Below, piece by piece: positions 24,412 to 33,504 of a DNA stretch of 56,533 nt. The stretch is from Bryobacteraceae bacterium (lineage in GTDB: Bacteria; Acidobacteriota; Terriglobia; Bryobacterales; Bryobacteraceae). Each line of letters starts with the position of its first letter. The first letter of the stretch is position 1. The stretch is taken from contig JAHCHE010000043.1 in NCBI GenBank assembly GCA_026129905.1, positions 1-56,533 of the forward strand, given 5' to 3'. Made by a program: the position numbers and the translations under genes. A model generated the notes under the pieces. That model searched no databases. It saw only the letters and a list, made by a program, of their open reading frames with translations, and was not told where the DNA came from.

Positions 24412-26514
24412 ATGTTACACAAAGTTGAAATCGACCTGAATGGTCGGGTTATCAGCCTGGAAACAGGCAGAATTGCAAAACAGGCTAACGGCGCCGTAAT
24501 CGTCCGGTCGGGAGATTCCGTCGTGTTTGTTTCCGCTTGCGCAGCGCGGGAACCGAGACCGGGCGTCAGTTTCTTTCCGCTCACCGTCGACTATCGCGAA
24601 TACACGTACGCCGCGGGGAGGTTCCCCGGCGGCTTTATCAAGCGCGAGGGCCGCCCGTCGGAGCGCGAGATTCTCACCTGCCGCCTGATGGACCGGCCGC
24701 TCCGGCCGTTGTTTCCCGAAGGCTTCAGCAACGAAACCCAAATCATCGGATTTGTACTGTCGGCCGACCCGCAACGCGACCCCTCGCCGCTGGCGGTGGT
24801 CGGGGCCGGGGCTGCCCTCGCCGTGTCCGACATCCCCTTTCACCACTTGGTGGGCGCGGTCGCCATCGCCTCCGTCGATGGCCGGCTCATCGCCAATCCC
24901 ACCTACGAAGAAGCCAAGAGCGCCAGGCTCCATATCGTGGTCGTCGGTACCCGTGAGGGTATCGTGATGGTGGAAGCCGGCGGGCAGCAGGCCACGGAAG
25001 CCGAGGTGGTCGAGGCCATCGAGTACGGCCACGGCTGCTGCCGGACGATAATCGACGGGATCGCCGAACTGGTCGCCCGGACGGGAAAACCCAAGTGGGA
25101 ATTCACGCCGCCGCCGGTCAACCAGGAACTCCACGACGAGATCGCCGCGAAGGTCCGCGCCGACCTCACCGACGCTCTCGATACGAACAAGCATGGCAAG
25201 CTCGAGAGCTATGCCATGGTCGATCAGTTGAAGACGCAGGTCGTCGGCGGCTATGAAGAGGAAAAGCAAGCCGAGGCGAAAGCGCTGTTCGACCGGTTGA
25301 AGGAACGGATTTTCCGCGACCAGATCCTCCGCGACCGCCGCCGTCCCGACGCCCGAGCCTTCGACGAGATCCGCCACATCGACATCGAGGTGGGGATCCT
25401 TCCCCGGACGCATGGATCGGCGTTGTTCACCCGCGGGGAGACGCAGGCGCTTGTCACCTCGACCCTCGGTACAAAGGAAGACGAGCAGCGCATCGAACTG
25501 CTGGACGCCTCGGAAACGTCGAAGCGCTTCATGCTCCACTACAACTTCCCGCCGTTCAGCGTCGGCGAAGTCGCCTTCCTGCGAGGCGCCGGACGCCGCG
25601 AGATCGGACACGGCGCGCTGGCCGAACGCGCGCTCTCGCCGGTGATCCCGGACGAAAAGGACTTTCCGTATACGCTCCGGGTGGTCAGCGACATCATGGA
25701 GTCCAACGGCTCCAGTTCGATGGCCTCGGTCTGCGGCGCCACGCTGTCGCTGATGGACGCCGGCGCTCCCATCGCCGCCCCGGTGGCCGGCATCGCCATG
25801 GGCCTTGTCACCGAGGGCGACCAGTACGGCATTCTGACGGACATCGCCGGCGCGGAAGACCACTACGGCGACATGGATTTCAAAGTTGCCGGCACGCGAG
25901 AGGGCATCACTGCGCTCCAGATGGATATCAAGGTGACCAACGTCAGCGCGGCCCTCATGCGCGAAGCTCTCGAACAGGCTCGAAAGGCGCGGATCGAAAT
26001 CCTGGACAAGATGGAAGCCGTCATCGCCGAGCCGCGCAAGGAGCTCTCGCCCTATGCGCCGCGCATCTACACGCTCACGATCCCGACCGACAAGATCCGC
26101 GACCTGATCGGTCCGGGCGGCAAGGTGATCCGCGGCATCACCGATTCCACCGGCGTCAAGATCGATGTCTCCGACGACGGCACCGTGAATATCTTCGCCG
26201 CCGACGGCGATACCGCCAAGCGCGCCATCCAGATGGTGACCGATGTCGTCGCCGTGGCCGAGGTCGGCAAAACGTATCTCGGCAAGGTAGTTCGGATCGT
26301 TGATTTCGGCGCCTTCGTCGAGATCTTTCCGGGTACCGATGGACTCCTCCACATCAGCGAGATCTCGGAAAACCGGATTCGCAACGTTAAGGACGAGTTG
26401 AAAGAAGGCGACCAGATTCTGGTAAAGGTCCTCGCTCTGGAAGGCAACAAGATCAAGCTGAGCCGCAAGGCGGTTCTGCGCGAGCAGCGCGAAAAGCTTA
26501 AGTCCGGACGGTAG
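24412..26514 (+). CDS. pnp: Polyribonucleotide nucleotidyltransferase (PNPase)
   Basis: A 700-residue full-length PNPase with two RNase PH domains (GRFPGGFIKREGRPSEREIL and LPRTHGSALFTRGETQALVT), the linking helical region, a KH domain (IRDLIGPGGKVIRGITDSTG) and a C-terminal S1 domain (GKVVRIVDFGAFVEIFPGTD). It is a phosphate-dependent 3'-5' exoribonuclease of the degradosome type. The start ATG 24412 has TGGAGG 5 bases upstream. It is followed by a strong bidirectional hairpin terminator. Confidence 0.98.
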   Translation: MLHKVEIDLNGRVISLETGRIAKQANGAVIVRSGDSVVFVSACAAREPRPGVSFFPLTVDYREYTYAAGRFPGGFIKREGRPSEREILTCRLMDRPLRPLFPEGFSNETQIIGFVLSADPQRDPSPLAVVGAGAALAVSDIPFHHLVGAVAIASVDGRLIANPTYEEAKSARLHIVVVGTREGIVMVEAGGQQATEAEVVEAIEYGHGCCRTIIDGIAELVARTGKPKWEFTPPPVNQELHDEIAAKVRADLTDALDTNKHGKLESYAMVDQLKTQVVGGYEEEKQAEAKALFDRLKERIFRDQILRDRRRPDARAFDEIRHIDIEVGILPRTHGSALFTRGETQALVTSTLGTKEDEQRIELLDASETSKRFMLHYNFPPFSVGEVAFLRGAGRREIGHGALAERALSPVIPDEKDFPYTLRVVSDIMESNGSSSMASVCGATLSLMDAGAPIAAPVAGIAMGLVTEGDQYGILTDIAGAEDHYGDMDFKVAGTREGITALQMDIKVTNVSAALMREALEQARKARIEILDKMEAVIAEPRKELSPYAPRIYTLTIPTDKIRDLIGPGGKVIRGITDSTGVKIDVSDDGTVNIFAADGDTAKRAIQMVTDVVAVAEVGKTYLGKVVRIVDFGAFVEIFPGTDGLLHISEISENRIRNVKDELKEGDQILVKVLALEGNKIKLSRKAVLREQREKLKSGR

Positions 26515-26523
26515 GAAAAAAGT

Positions 26524-26548
26524 GGCGGAGGCGTTAGTCGCCTCCGCC
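26524..26548. terminator. Bidirectional intrinsic terminator
   Basis: GGCGGAGGCG (26524-26533) pairs perfectly with CGCCTCCGCC (26539-26548) across TTAGT. Six T residues follow on the minus strand (AAAAAA at 26516-26521 on the plus strand), so it serves the convergent minus-strand gene best. It is placed 9 bases after the pnp stop and 11 bases from the stop of the convergent gene. Confidence 0.85.
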
Positions 26549-26559
26549 GGTTTCAGCCG

Positions 26560-27174
26560 TTACTGATTAGGGTTGGACGAGTCCGGGTTGCGGTTGTAAT
26601 CGGGACTGGTGCTTGAGTTGGCGCCTGTGCCGGAGACGCTGCAGGTCTCGGAGATGTGCTCGATCTTGTTCACCTTGAAGCTGCCGGAAGTCATCGCGTG
26701 ATCGCTGCGAGTGGTGGTGGAGTGGTGATCGGTCGTAGCCGTGGCATCCCGCTCCACGGTTCCGCTCTGCTCGGTGGTTCGCTCCGACGTGGTTGCGTCG
26801 CGCTCAGTCGTGGCTGTTTCGCTCCGGGCGCTCTGGTCGGTGTACTTGCCCGTTAGCCGCACGGTGTGATTAACGTGCTGCGCCAGCTTCGACTCCGTGA
26901 CGTTCCCGTTCCTGCCGGTCTGGTCCCTGACGGTCCCGTTACTGCGGGTCGCGTCCGTGGCGGTCCCGGTTCTGCCGGTGTCGGCCGTGATGACCGTCAC
27001 TTGCTTGCCGGTGTTATCCGTGATCATGTAACTGCCGGCCGCCCCCTGCTGGAGACAGCCAGTGATCGTCGTCTTTCCGGCCTTCTTCGAGGACGTCTTG
27101 TCGTGGTCGTTGGCCATTGCCACACCCAGTGGCAAGATCAACATCGTAACGGCGAGATGTTTGAATTTTCTCAT
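26560..27174 (-). CDS. Secreted OB-fold-like protein with Thr/Ser/Asp-rich tail
   Basis: A 204-residue protein. After the signal peptide (MRKFKHLAVTMLILPLGVAM) comes a small beta domain (TTITGCLQQGAAGSYMITDN ... LAQHVNHTVRLTGKYTD). It matches the acidobacterial 'GCL...GxY.L.d..Gk' OB-like pattern. Between its strands and after it are long low-complexity segments rich in Thr, Arg, Asp and Ser (such as TGTATDATRSNGTVRDQTGR), probably disordered. The start ATG 27174 has GGAGGG 9 bases upstream. The neighbour at 27309 carries the same domain. Confidence 0.75.
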   Translation of the reverse strand: MRKFKHLAVTMLILPLGVAMANDHDKTSSKKAGKTTITGCLQQGAAGSYMITDNTGKQVTVITADTGRTGTATDATRSNGTVRDQTGRNGNVTESKLAQHVNHTVRLTGKYTDQSARSETATTERDATTSERTTEQSGTVERDATATTDHHSTTTRSDHAMTSGSFKVNKIEHISETCSVSGTGANSSTSPDYNRNPDSSNPNQ

Positions 27175-27308
27175 CCTTGGTTCCCTCCCTGTAATGGTCT
27201 TCAAGCAAACGGCGTTCCAAGGCGGGCCGGTCCGAATTTCAAGGACTTGCCCGCTCGCTGCGCGTCCTTTTGGCTGGCTGCGCCGATTCTGCATGCGCGC
27301 ATTCTTCG

Positions 27309-27668
27309 CTACTGGTTGTCCGTGGTTGGCGGCTGCTCATTAGACCTGCCGCAGGCGCCGCCGGCCGGTTGCACCCATCGGTAACGGAATAGGCGTTCGG
27401 CTTGCGGCTCGTCCGCCGCAGCCTCGTCGGAATACCAGCCCGTTAGCGTAACTTCCTGATTTACATGCTCATAGACTTTAGACTCGAGTCCCGCCAGCAC
27501 TACCATGTTTCCCGACGGCTCTCGGAGTATGTAGTTACCCGGTGAATCCAGCTCCAGGCAGCCGCGAATCGTGATCTGATTCGAATCCGGATGGATGAGG
27601 GGGTTCTGCGCGGCCAGGAAGGCCGATCCCCCAATCAACGTAAGCGTCAGCAGAGTTACTCTTCCCAT
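27309..27668 (-). CDS. Secreted OB-fold-like protein, paralogue of the neighbour
   Basis: A 119-residue protein: signal peptide MGRVTLLTLTLIGGSAFLAA, then ITIRGCLELDSPGNYILREP, SGNMVVLAGLESKVYEHVNQ and EVTLTGWYSDEA. These align with the domain of the 26560 gene (GCL, GxYxL, ESK.xxHVN.xVxLTGxY). The start ATG 27668 is preferred because GGAGG lies 6 bases upstream; the ATG at 27674 directly abuts the GGAGG. The two lie in tandem and look like an unequal duplication. The pair is likely periplasmic; role unknown. Confidence 0.72.
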   Translation of the reverse strand: MGRVTLLTLTLIGGSAFLAAQNPLIHPDSNQITIRGCLELDSPGNYILREPSGNMVVLAGLESKVYEHVNQEVTLTGWYSDEAAADEPQAERLFRYRWVQPAGGACGRSNEQPPTTDNQ

Positions 27669-27776
27669 TGGCATCCTCCATCCAGGAGAAATGCAAATGG
27701 CTTTCCATCCGCCTTGACGCGTAATTATCAGCGGATTCTTCGGACTCTGCCTGCCGCTGCGCGCCGATTTGACACG

Positions 27777-29753
27777 CTACCGGTCCTGGTACGGAATCCA
27801 GACCTGCATGGCCGACGGCTGCCGGTTGGCGAACGCGTAGTAGGGGATCAGCGACAGCGTCGCCGCGCGCGGTTTTTCCGGCGCCGCCGCCGCAAGCGGT
27901 TGGTAAAGCGGGCGTTCGGCCGACGGAGGTTCCATTGCCAGGCCGGGGTATTCGAGCACCGTCACCCCGCCCAGCAAACCGGCCCGATACTCGGCCCGGT
28001 AGTTCCTGGGGGACGCCGGCGGCAGCGCCAGGTCGAAGATCGAAGCGCCCGATTGGTCGAGTTGCTCCATGGCGTACACCAGCGGCCCGCGCTCCACCGC
28101 CACCCGGCGCCGGTTCTCCCGCACGCGGGGGTTGGCCGCGATCAGCCGCGGCGCCATGTCGAGCTTCAGGGACACCATGTCGCCCGGATTCCATGTCCGC
28201 CGGATGGCCAGGTACTCTCCGGGCTTCGGCTGCGACGGCGCTCGACCGCCGTTGACCAGCGCCTCCGCGGAGTTCGTCCACGCCGGTATCCGCAGAAACA
28301 GCGTGAACTCGCGGGCGCTCTCCGGATTCACCGCAATCTCCACGCCGCCGTCCCACGGGTAGTTCGTCTTCTGGACCACCTTCAGCGGCGACCCGTCCTC
28401 CAGATGCCAGTCCAACGCGTTGTTGTCGTAGAGGTGGACGTAGAGGCCATTCTTGCTCGTGCTGTAGAAGTAGCCGGGCAGCGAGGCGAGCACCCGCTGC
28501 AGATTAGGCGGGCAGCAGGTGGTGCTGTACCACGGGTTGCGGATCTTGTCCTCGGGATTGCCCACCAGCTCGAGCGGATTGCGGTAGCAGTAGAGCGTCC
28601 CGTCGAGCGACATTCCGGAGTTGACGCCGTTGTAGAGCGACCGCTCGATTATGTCGGCGAAGCGCGCCTCGCCCGTCGCCGCCAGCAGGCGCCAGTTCCA
28701 CATCATGTTGCCGATGGCGGCGCAGCTTTCCGTGTACGCCAACTGGTTCGGCAGTTCGTACGGCTCGCCGAACGCCTCTCCGCTCGATCGCGATCCGACG
28801 CCGCCGGTGATGTACATCTTGCCGCGGGTCATGTCGTTCCACAGCCGCTCGAGCGTGCTCCAATAGGTCCGGTCGCCCGTTTCCATGTAGTAATCCGTTG
28901 CGCCGCTGCACGCGTACATCGCGCGGACGGCGTGCCCTTCAAGCTTGGTCCTCTCGGTGAACGGCTTGCCGCTGAACATGTAGACAAGATCGCGGGGGGT
29001 GAGGTTCAGCCGTTCCCGGTCCCCGCGCAGCAGGTAGCCGGAGAGGTCGAGATAACGCCGGTCGCCGGTGGCGCGGTAGAGTTCCACCAGCGCCATCTCG
29101 AGTTCCGGATGCCCGGTGAGCAGAGGGCGCTTGCCCGGACCCGAGGTCTCAATCAGGTAATCGGTGAACTTGATCCCGCCGTCGAGCAGCTTGCGATTGC
29201 CCGTGGCGCGGTAGTACGCGATGGCCGCCTGGAGGAGGTGCCCCAGGCAGTACAACTCGTGGCCGCGCTGCATCTCCTGAAAGCGCAGCGGAACCCGGTC
29301 GTCGACGTAGTAGGTGTTGAGGTAGCCGCTCGGTTCCTGGGCGGCGAGGATCTCGTCGACGGCCGCGTCGATCCGCGCCCGCAATTTCGGGTTGTCTTCC
29401 GAGTGGAGGACGAACGCGGCGCCCTCGATCCATTTATATATGTCCGAATCGGTGTACAGCGGCCCCTTTCGCTCGACCTTTTTGCGGCCGCTCAGCCGGC
29501 GGAAATTGTCCAGGATGCCATTCTCTTCCAGAAGGTCGTACAGGGACGGAATGCTCCGCTCGACGTTGACCTTGCGGCGCGCGGACCAGAACCCGTCCGT
29601 AAGCGCGACAGCCCGTACGGGCACGTTCCGCAGCTTGGCGTGCGGCGATTGCTCCAGGCGCAGAACCCCTTGGGAGCGCCAGTCTCCCGTTTGCGGCTCG
29701 GCCGTGCCCGCCGCAATGACGGCGAGAAACACGAAAGCGGCAAGTCCTTTCAC
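27777..29753 (-). CDS. GH127-family beta-L-arabinofuranosidase-like glycosidase, exported
   Basis: A 658-residue protein with signal peptide VKGLAAFVFLAVIAAGTA and an (alpha/alpha)6-barrel sequence typical of GH127. The metal-binding/catalytic cysteine motif STTCCPPNLQRVLA and the upstream NQLAYTESCAAIGNMMWNWR segment with its Glu are present. GH127 enzymes release L-arabinofuranose from plant glycans using a Cys nucleophile held by zinc. The start GTG 29753 is chosen because AGGAG lies about 8 bases upstream and the signal peptide begins there; TTG 29771 is the alternative. The N-terminal beta-domain motif TDGFWSARR is also typical. Confidence 0.88.
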   Translation of the reverse strand: MKGLAAFVFLAVIAAGTAEPQTGDWRSQGVLRLEQSPHAKLRNVPVRAVALTDGFWSARRKVNVERSIPSLYDLLEENGILDNFRRLSGRKKVERKGPLYTDSDIYKWIEGAAFVLHSEDNPKLRARIDAAVDEILAAQEPSGYLNTYYVDDRVPLRFQEMQRGHELYCLGHLLQAAIAYYRATGNRKLLDGGIKFTDYLIETSGPGKRPLLTGHPELEMALVELYRATGDRRYLDLSGYLLRGDRERLNLTPRDLVYMFSGKPFTERTKLEGHAVRAMYACSGATDYYMETGDRTYWSTLERLWNDMTRGKMYITGGVGSRSSGEAFGEPYELPNQLAYTESCAAIGNMMWNWRLLAATGEARFADIIERSLYNGVNSGMSLDGTLYCYRNPLELVGNPEDKIRNPWYSTTCCPPNLQRVLASLPGYFYSTSKNGLYVHLYDNNALDWHLEDGSPLKVVQKTNYPWDGGVEIAVNPESAREFTLFLRIPAWTNSAEALVNGGRAPSQPKPGEYLAIRRTWNPGDMVSLKLDMAPRLIAANPRVRENRRRVAVERGPLVYAMEQLDQSGASIFDLALPPASPRNYRAEYRAGLLGGVTVLEYPGLAMEPPSAERPLYQPLAAAAPEKPRAATLSLIPYYAFANRQPSAMQVWIPYQDR

Positions 29754-29876
29754 GGCATGTCTCCTCGGCAAAATGATACTGCACGTCCGCCGGGTGAGGA
29801 AACGCGCGTCCGGCCCTCCGCGTCTGATCCAGCAGCGTCAGATCAATCGAAGGACCCCTGACGCGTGGAGGCGGCT

Positions 29877-30290
29877 ATGAAAACCGGACTGATGCTTTGT
29901 CTCCTGACCGCTGCCGGCGCCGGAGCGGCTGAAAAGCCGCGGCTGTTCATCACCGAAAGCCAGGCGTTACAAGCTTCCGGCGAAGCGTCGGTCGCCGAGG
30001 CGAAAGGCGCCTTTTCGCTGTTGGGAGGCACAAGCCCGCAGAATGTCGAGGTGATGAAGATGTTCACCCGGCGTTGTCCGGAAGTGATCGTCACCTCCAA
30101 TCCGGAAAAGGCGGATTACATCGTCCGGTTCGACCACGAAGGCGTCAACCCGACCACGCCGTTCGTCCGGGGCAACAAGGTGGCGATATTCAACCGCGAC
30201 GACGACCTGATCTATGGCGGCTCGACTCGCCTGCTCGGCAACGGCGTCAAAGACGCGTGCGCGGCGATCCTGACCGACCGGCGCAGGTAG
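29877..30290 (+). CDS. Small secreted hypothetical protein
   Basis: A 137-residue protein with signal peptide MKTGLMLCLLTAAGAGAAEK and a compact alpha/beta domain (PRLFITESQALQAS, VMKMFTRRCPEVIVTSNPEK, ADYIVRFDHEG, KVAIFNRDDDLIYGGS). The pattern of strand-helix with 'ADY.v.f' resembles small periplasmic domains seen in Acidobacteriota, but no named family is recognised. The start ATG 29877 has GGAGG 7 bases upstream. It is divergent from the GH127 gene. Confidence 0.68.
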   Translation: MKTGLMLCLLTAAGAGAAEKPRLFITESQALQASGEASVAEAKGAFSLLGGTSPQNVEVMKMFTRRCPEVIVTSNPEKADYIVRFDHEGVNPTTPFVRGNKVAIFNRDDDLIYGGSTRLLGNGVKDACAAILTDRRR

Positions 30291-30413
30291 GGCCAGCGGT
30301 CCGGTCTCCTGTCCTGCGCAAGATCTTGAGAATGTCGGATGCGTCACCAGCCGCTACAGGGTGTCGAATCTGTCGAATCTTTCGTCCGCCGAGGCCCAGC
30401 GTCGCCGCGGGGA

Positions 30414-32576
30414 TCAGCGGCTTGCCGCGGATTGGCGAGCGCGGCCGAGCACCCGGACGACGTTCTGCATCAGCTTGAGGCCGGCGTTGCCTTCCAGCGT
30501 CAGGATCGATTCGGGGTGGAACTGCACCGCCTCGATGGGCAGTTCGCGGTGGCGGATGCCCATGATCACGCCGTCTTCGGATTCGGCGGTAACCTCCAGG
30601 CAGGCCGGCAGCTTGTCGGGCAGTGCATATAGCGAATGGTAGCGGCCAACCTTGAACTCGCCGGGCAGGCCCTCGAACACGCCCGCGCCGGCGTTGCGGA
30701 CCAGCGACGGCTTGCCGTGCATCGGGTAATCCAGCACGCCGAGTTCGCCTCCGAACGCCTCGACGGTCCCTTGCAGCCCCAGGCAGACGCCGAACACCGG
30801 GATGCCAAGACGCGCCGCGTGCGTCACTACGTCCGGCGCGCCGAAATCCTTTGGCCGGCCGGGTCCCGGCGAGATGAGGATCAGGTCCGGCGCCGCCTCT
30901 TCCAGAAGACGTGGGGGGAAGCCCGCCCGGTAGGTCACCACCTCGGCGCCGGTCTGGCGGACGTAGTTCGCCAGGGTGTGGATAAAGCAGTCGTCGTTAT
31001 CCACCAGCAGCAGCCTCACGCCCTTGCCGGCCTGCTCGCCCGCGGCGAAACGCGCCGCCTCCGCCGGGACTTCGGCGCGGATGGCCTGAAAGAAGCCTGT
31101 CGCCTTCATCCGCGTCTCCCGCTCCTCGTCGGCGGGAACCGAATCGTAGAGCAGGGTCGCGCCGACCGGGTACTCGGCGACGCCGTCGCGCAGGTGAACC
31201 GTGCGGATCAGGATGCCGGTGTTGATGTCGCCATTGAGCGAAATCATGCCGACCGCGCCGCCGTACCAGCCGCGCGCCCCTTTCTCGAGTTCCTCGATCG
31301 CCTGCGCCGCCGCTTTCTTCGGAGCGCCGATCATCGTCACGGACCACATGTGGGTCAGGAACGCGTCCAGCGAGTCGAAACCTTCGTCGAGGATGCCTTC
31401 CACGTGGTCCACCGTGTGAAAGACGCCGGCGTACGCCTCGATGAGGCGGCGGCCGATCACCTTCACCGAACCGGGAACCGAGACGCGGGACTTGTCGTTG
31501 CGGTCCACATCCGTGCACATGGTCAGCTCGGATTCCTCCTTCGGAGAGGCGAGCAGGTCCCGGATGTTGTCGGCGTCGCGCAGTGGGTCGCCCGTGCGCT
31601 TCGCCGTGCCGGAGATGGGACAGGTTTCGACGCGCCGGCCTTCCACCCGTACGAACATCTCGGGCGAGGCGCCCACCAACTGCTCGTCGCCAAGCTGGAG
31701 CAGGAACTCGTAGGGGCTGGGGCTGGCCACCTGGATCCGCCGGAACAGAATCGAAGGACTCTCCGGGAAAGGGGCGCGGAAGGTCTGCCGCAGGACAACC
31801 TCATAGTAGTCGCCGCGCCGCATGCCGCGCCGGACGGTCTCCACCTTCTCCATGTACTCTTCCGGGGTGTGGTCGGAGACGATGTCGCCGGCCGGGGGCT
31901 TCGGCGCCTCGGGCAGTTCCTGGCCGTCGCGGGCCAGCGCCAGGGTGGAGAAGTCGCCGCGCTCGAAGTCGTACTCGCAGCGGTGAATCATCTCCTTCTT
32001 GCGGTCCATGAAGCGGATGTCGTCGCACAGGAACAGGTGGAGGTCCTTGCGGCGGGTGCGGGGCTGCTTCGGCTGTATGGGATCGAAGCGGAACAGCAGG
32101 TCGAATCCGAAGGCGCCCACCAGCGCCAGTCTCGGGTCGTCGCAGCATTTGAACTCGTCGATCAAGGCCCGGAGGATCGAGAATGCCGAGGGCTGCTTGC
32201 TGCGCTCCTCTTCCGGAAACAGGGGCGGAAGGGGCTTCAGAACCCCGCGAAGGCCCGTTCCCATCGCGTCGAACGTCTCCCAGTGGGGATGATTTTCGAG
32301 CGCCGGCGCGAGGATGCGGCAGATCATTTCGCCGCGCAGGTTGAGGGGCCGGAACTCGATCTCGCGTTCAAACGCCACGATCTCCAGCGGCGGGCAGACG
32401 CTGGCGATGTCCCACCGGGAGTACCGCCCTGGATACTCGTAGCCGGAGGACAGGTACAGGCCCCGCTTGCGGTCGAGTTGCCCGAGCAGGTCCTCCAGAC
32501 CCCGCTCGTAGGGCGTGGTCGAAATGGTGCGGAGGACACGTATACCGTTCGGCGTTTCGAAGCGATCGTGGTGCAT
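30414..32576 (-). CDS. trpE(G): Anthranilate synthase, fused TrpE-TrpG
   Basis: A 720-residue fusion. The TrpE part (about 1-500) has ETCPISGTAKRTGDPLRDAD, TDVDRNDKSRVSVPGSVKVI and THMWSVTMIGAPKKAAAQAI. The TrpG glutamine amidotransferase (about 530-720) has LLVDNDDCFIHTLANYVRQ, ISPGPGRPKDFGAP, the nucleophile loop FGVCLGLQG and the HPES triad segment. The enzyme makes anthranilate from chorismate and glutamine. This single-chain type is known from rhizobia and some others. No other tryptophan gene is adjacent, and no attenuator-like leader is visible in the 40-base divergent promoter region shared with the gene at 32617. Confidence 0.95.
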   Translation of the reverse strand: MHHDRFETPNGIRVLRTISTTPYERGLEDLLGQLDRKRGLYLSSGYEYPGRYSRWDIASVCPPLEIVAFEREIEFRPLNLRGEMICRILAPALENHPHWETFDAMGTGLRGVLKPLPPLFPEEERSKQPSAFSILRALIDEFKCCDDPRLALVGAFGFDLLFRFDPIQPKQPRTRRKDLHLFLCDDIRFMDRKKEMIHRCEYDFERGDFSTLALARDGQELPEAPKPPAGDIVSDHTPEEYMEKVETVRRGMRRGDYYEVVLRQTFRAPFPESPSILFRRIQVASPSPYEFLLQLGDEQLVGASPEMFVRVEGRRVETCPISGTAKRTGDPLRDADNIRDLLASPKEESELTMCTDVDRNDKSRVSVPGSVKVIGRRLIEAYAGVFHTVDHVEGILDEGFDSLDAFLTHMWSVTMIGAPKKAAAQAIEELEKGARGWYGGAVGMISLNGDINTGILIRTVHLRDGVAEYPVGATLLYDSVPADEERETRMKATGFFQAIRAEVPAEAARFAAGEQAGKGVRLLLVDNDDCFIHTLANYVRQTGAEVVTYRAGFPPRLLEEAAPDLILISPGPGRPKDFGAPDVVTHAARLGIPVFGVCLGLQGTVEAFGGELGVLDYPMHGKPSLVRNAGAGVFEGLPGEFKVGRYHSLYALPDKLPACLEVTAESEDGVIMGIRHRELPIEAVQFHPESILTLEGNAGLKLMQNVVRVLGRARQSAASR

Positions 32577-32616
32577 CGGCGAGGAGGGGCGCTGCCCCCG
32601 AGGTTTTCAGGATAGC

Positions 32617-33492
32617 ATGGCAGCTATGGAGAGAAGAGCGTTTCTGACGAGCGGGGTTGCGGCGGCCGTCTATGCGCAGGCGCCGCCCAAGGCGGACATC
32701 ACGTCGTCGCTGATGCTGTGGACGGTGAAAGGATCCTTCGAGCAGAAACTGGAGATCGCGGCGCGGGCGGGGCTGCAATCAGTGGAACTGGTGGGCGAGC
32801 ACACCGGCTGGACCGACGCCGATATCGACCGGGTGAAGAAGCAGGCGCGCTCGTTCCGGCTGGGGATCGACACGCTGAGCGCCACGCCGAACTGGGGCCG
32901 CGATCCGATCTCGATGGTGGACCCGGCGCAGCGGCCGAACCTGCTGAAGGAAGTCCAGAAGAACATCGACGCCGCCCGCAAGCTGGAGATCCCGATGTTG
33001 CTGCTGATGAGCGGCAACGCGCTGGCGACGCCGTACGAGCAGCAGTGGAGCAGCCTGTCGGAAGGGTGCAAGCGGTGCGGCGAACTGGCGGCCAAGGCCG
33101 GGGTGAAGCTGATCGTCGAACCGCTGAACAACAAGGTGGACCACAAAGGGTTTTTCCTGGCCACTTGCGTCGAGGGCCTCCGGCTGATCCGGGAGGTGGA
33201 CAACCCACACGTGCGGCTGCTGTTCGACATCTACCACGAGCAGGTGCAGATCGGGAACGTCACGCGGACGATTCAGGAGGCGGCGCCGTACACCGAAGTC
33301 TTCCACATCGCCGACAATCCCGGCCGGAACGATCCCGGGACGGGAGAGATGAACTATGCCAACATCTACAAGGCGATCCGCAAAACCGGCTACAAGGGCT
33401 ACATCACGATGGAGTACCTGCCGCTTGGTGACCCTGTGGCCAGCCTGAAGAAAGCGGCCGACGACATGCGCGCGGCCTTGGCGGCAGCGTAG
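32617..33492 (+). CDS. Hydroxypyruvate-isomerase-like TIM-barrel protein, exported
   Basis: A 291-residue xylose-isomerase-like TIM-barrel protein. The hydroxypyruvate isomerase pattern is visible: AGLQSVELVGEH, AAKAGVKLIVEPLNNKVDHK, VRLLFDIYHEQVQIGN, FHIADNPGRNDPGTGEMNY and YKGYITMEYLPLGDP. The N-terminus MERRAFLTSGVAAAVYAQAP looks like a Tat or Sec leader. Start ATG 32617 has AGGA 4-5 bases before it; ATG 32626 is equally possible. It isomerises hydroxypyruvate and tartronate semialdehyde, or a related sugar acid. It is divergent from trpE(G). Confidence 0.85.
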   Translation: MAAMERRAFLTSGVAAAVYAQAPPKADITSSLMLWTVKGSFEQKLEIAARAGLQSVELVGEHTGWTDADIDRVKKQARSFRLGIDTLSATPNWGRDPISMVDPAQRPNLLKEVQKNIDAARKLEIPMLLLMSGNALATPYEQQWSSLSEGCKRCGELAAKAGVKLIVEPLNNKVDHKGFFLATCVEGLRLIREVDNPHVRLLFDIYHEQVQIGNVTRTIQEAAPYTEVFHIADNPGRNDPGTGEMNYANIYKAIRKTGYKGYITMEYLPLGDPVASLKKAADDMRAALAAA

Positions 33493-33504
33493 CCGGCGCG
33501 GGTA

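Noticed and set aside
24415-26352. 645-codon frame opposite pnp
   Set aside because: Antisense to a housekeeping gene with perfect conservation; no domain.
29756-29758. ATG just before the GH127 gene as a start codon
   Set aside because: It is out of frame and reads ATG CCG TGA, a stop after two codons; GTG 29753 in frame has the signal peptide.
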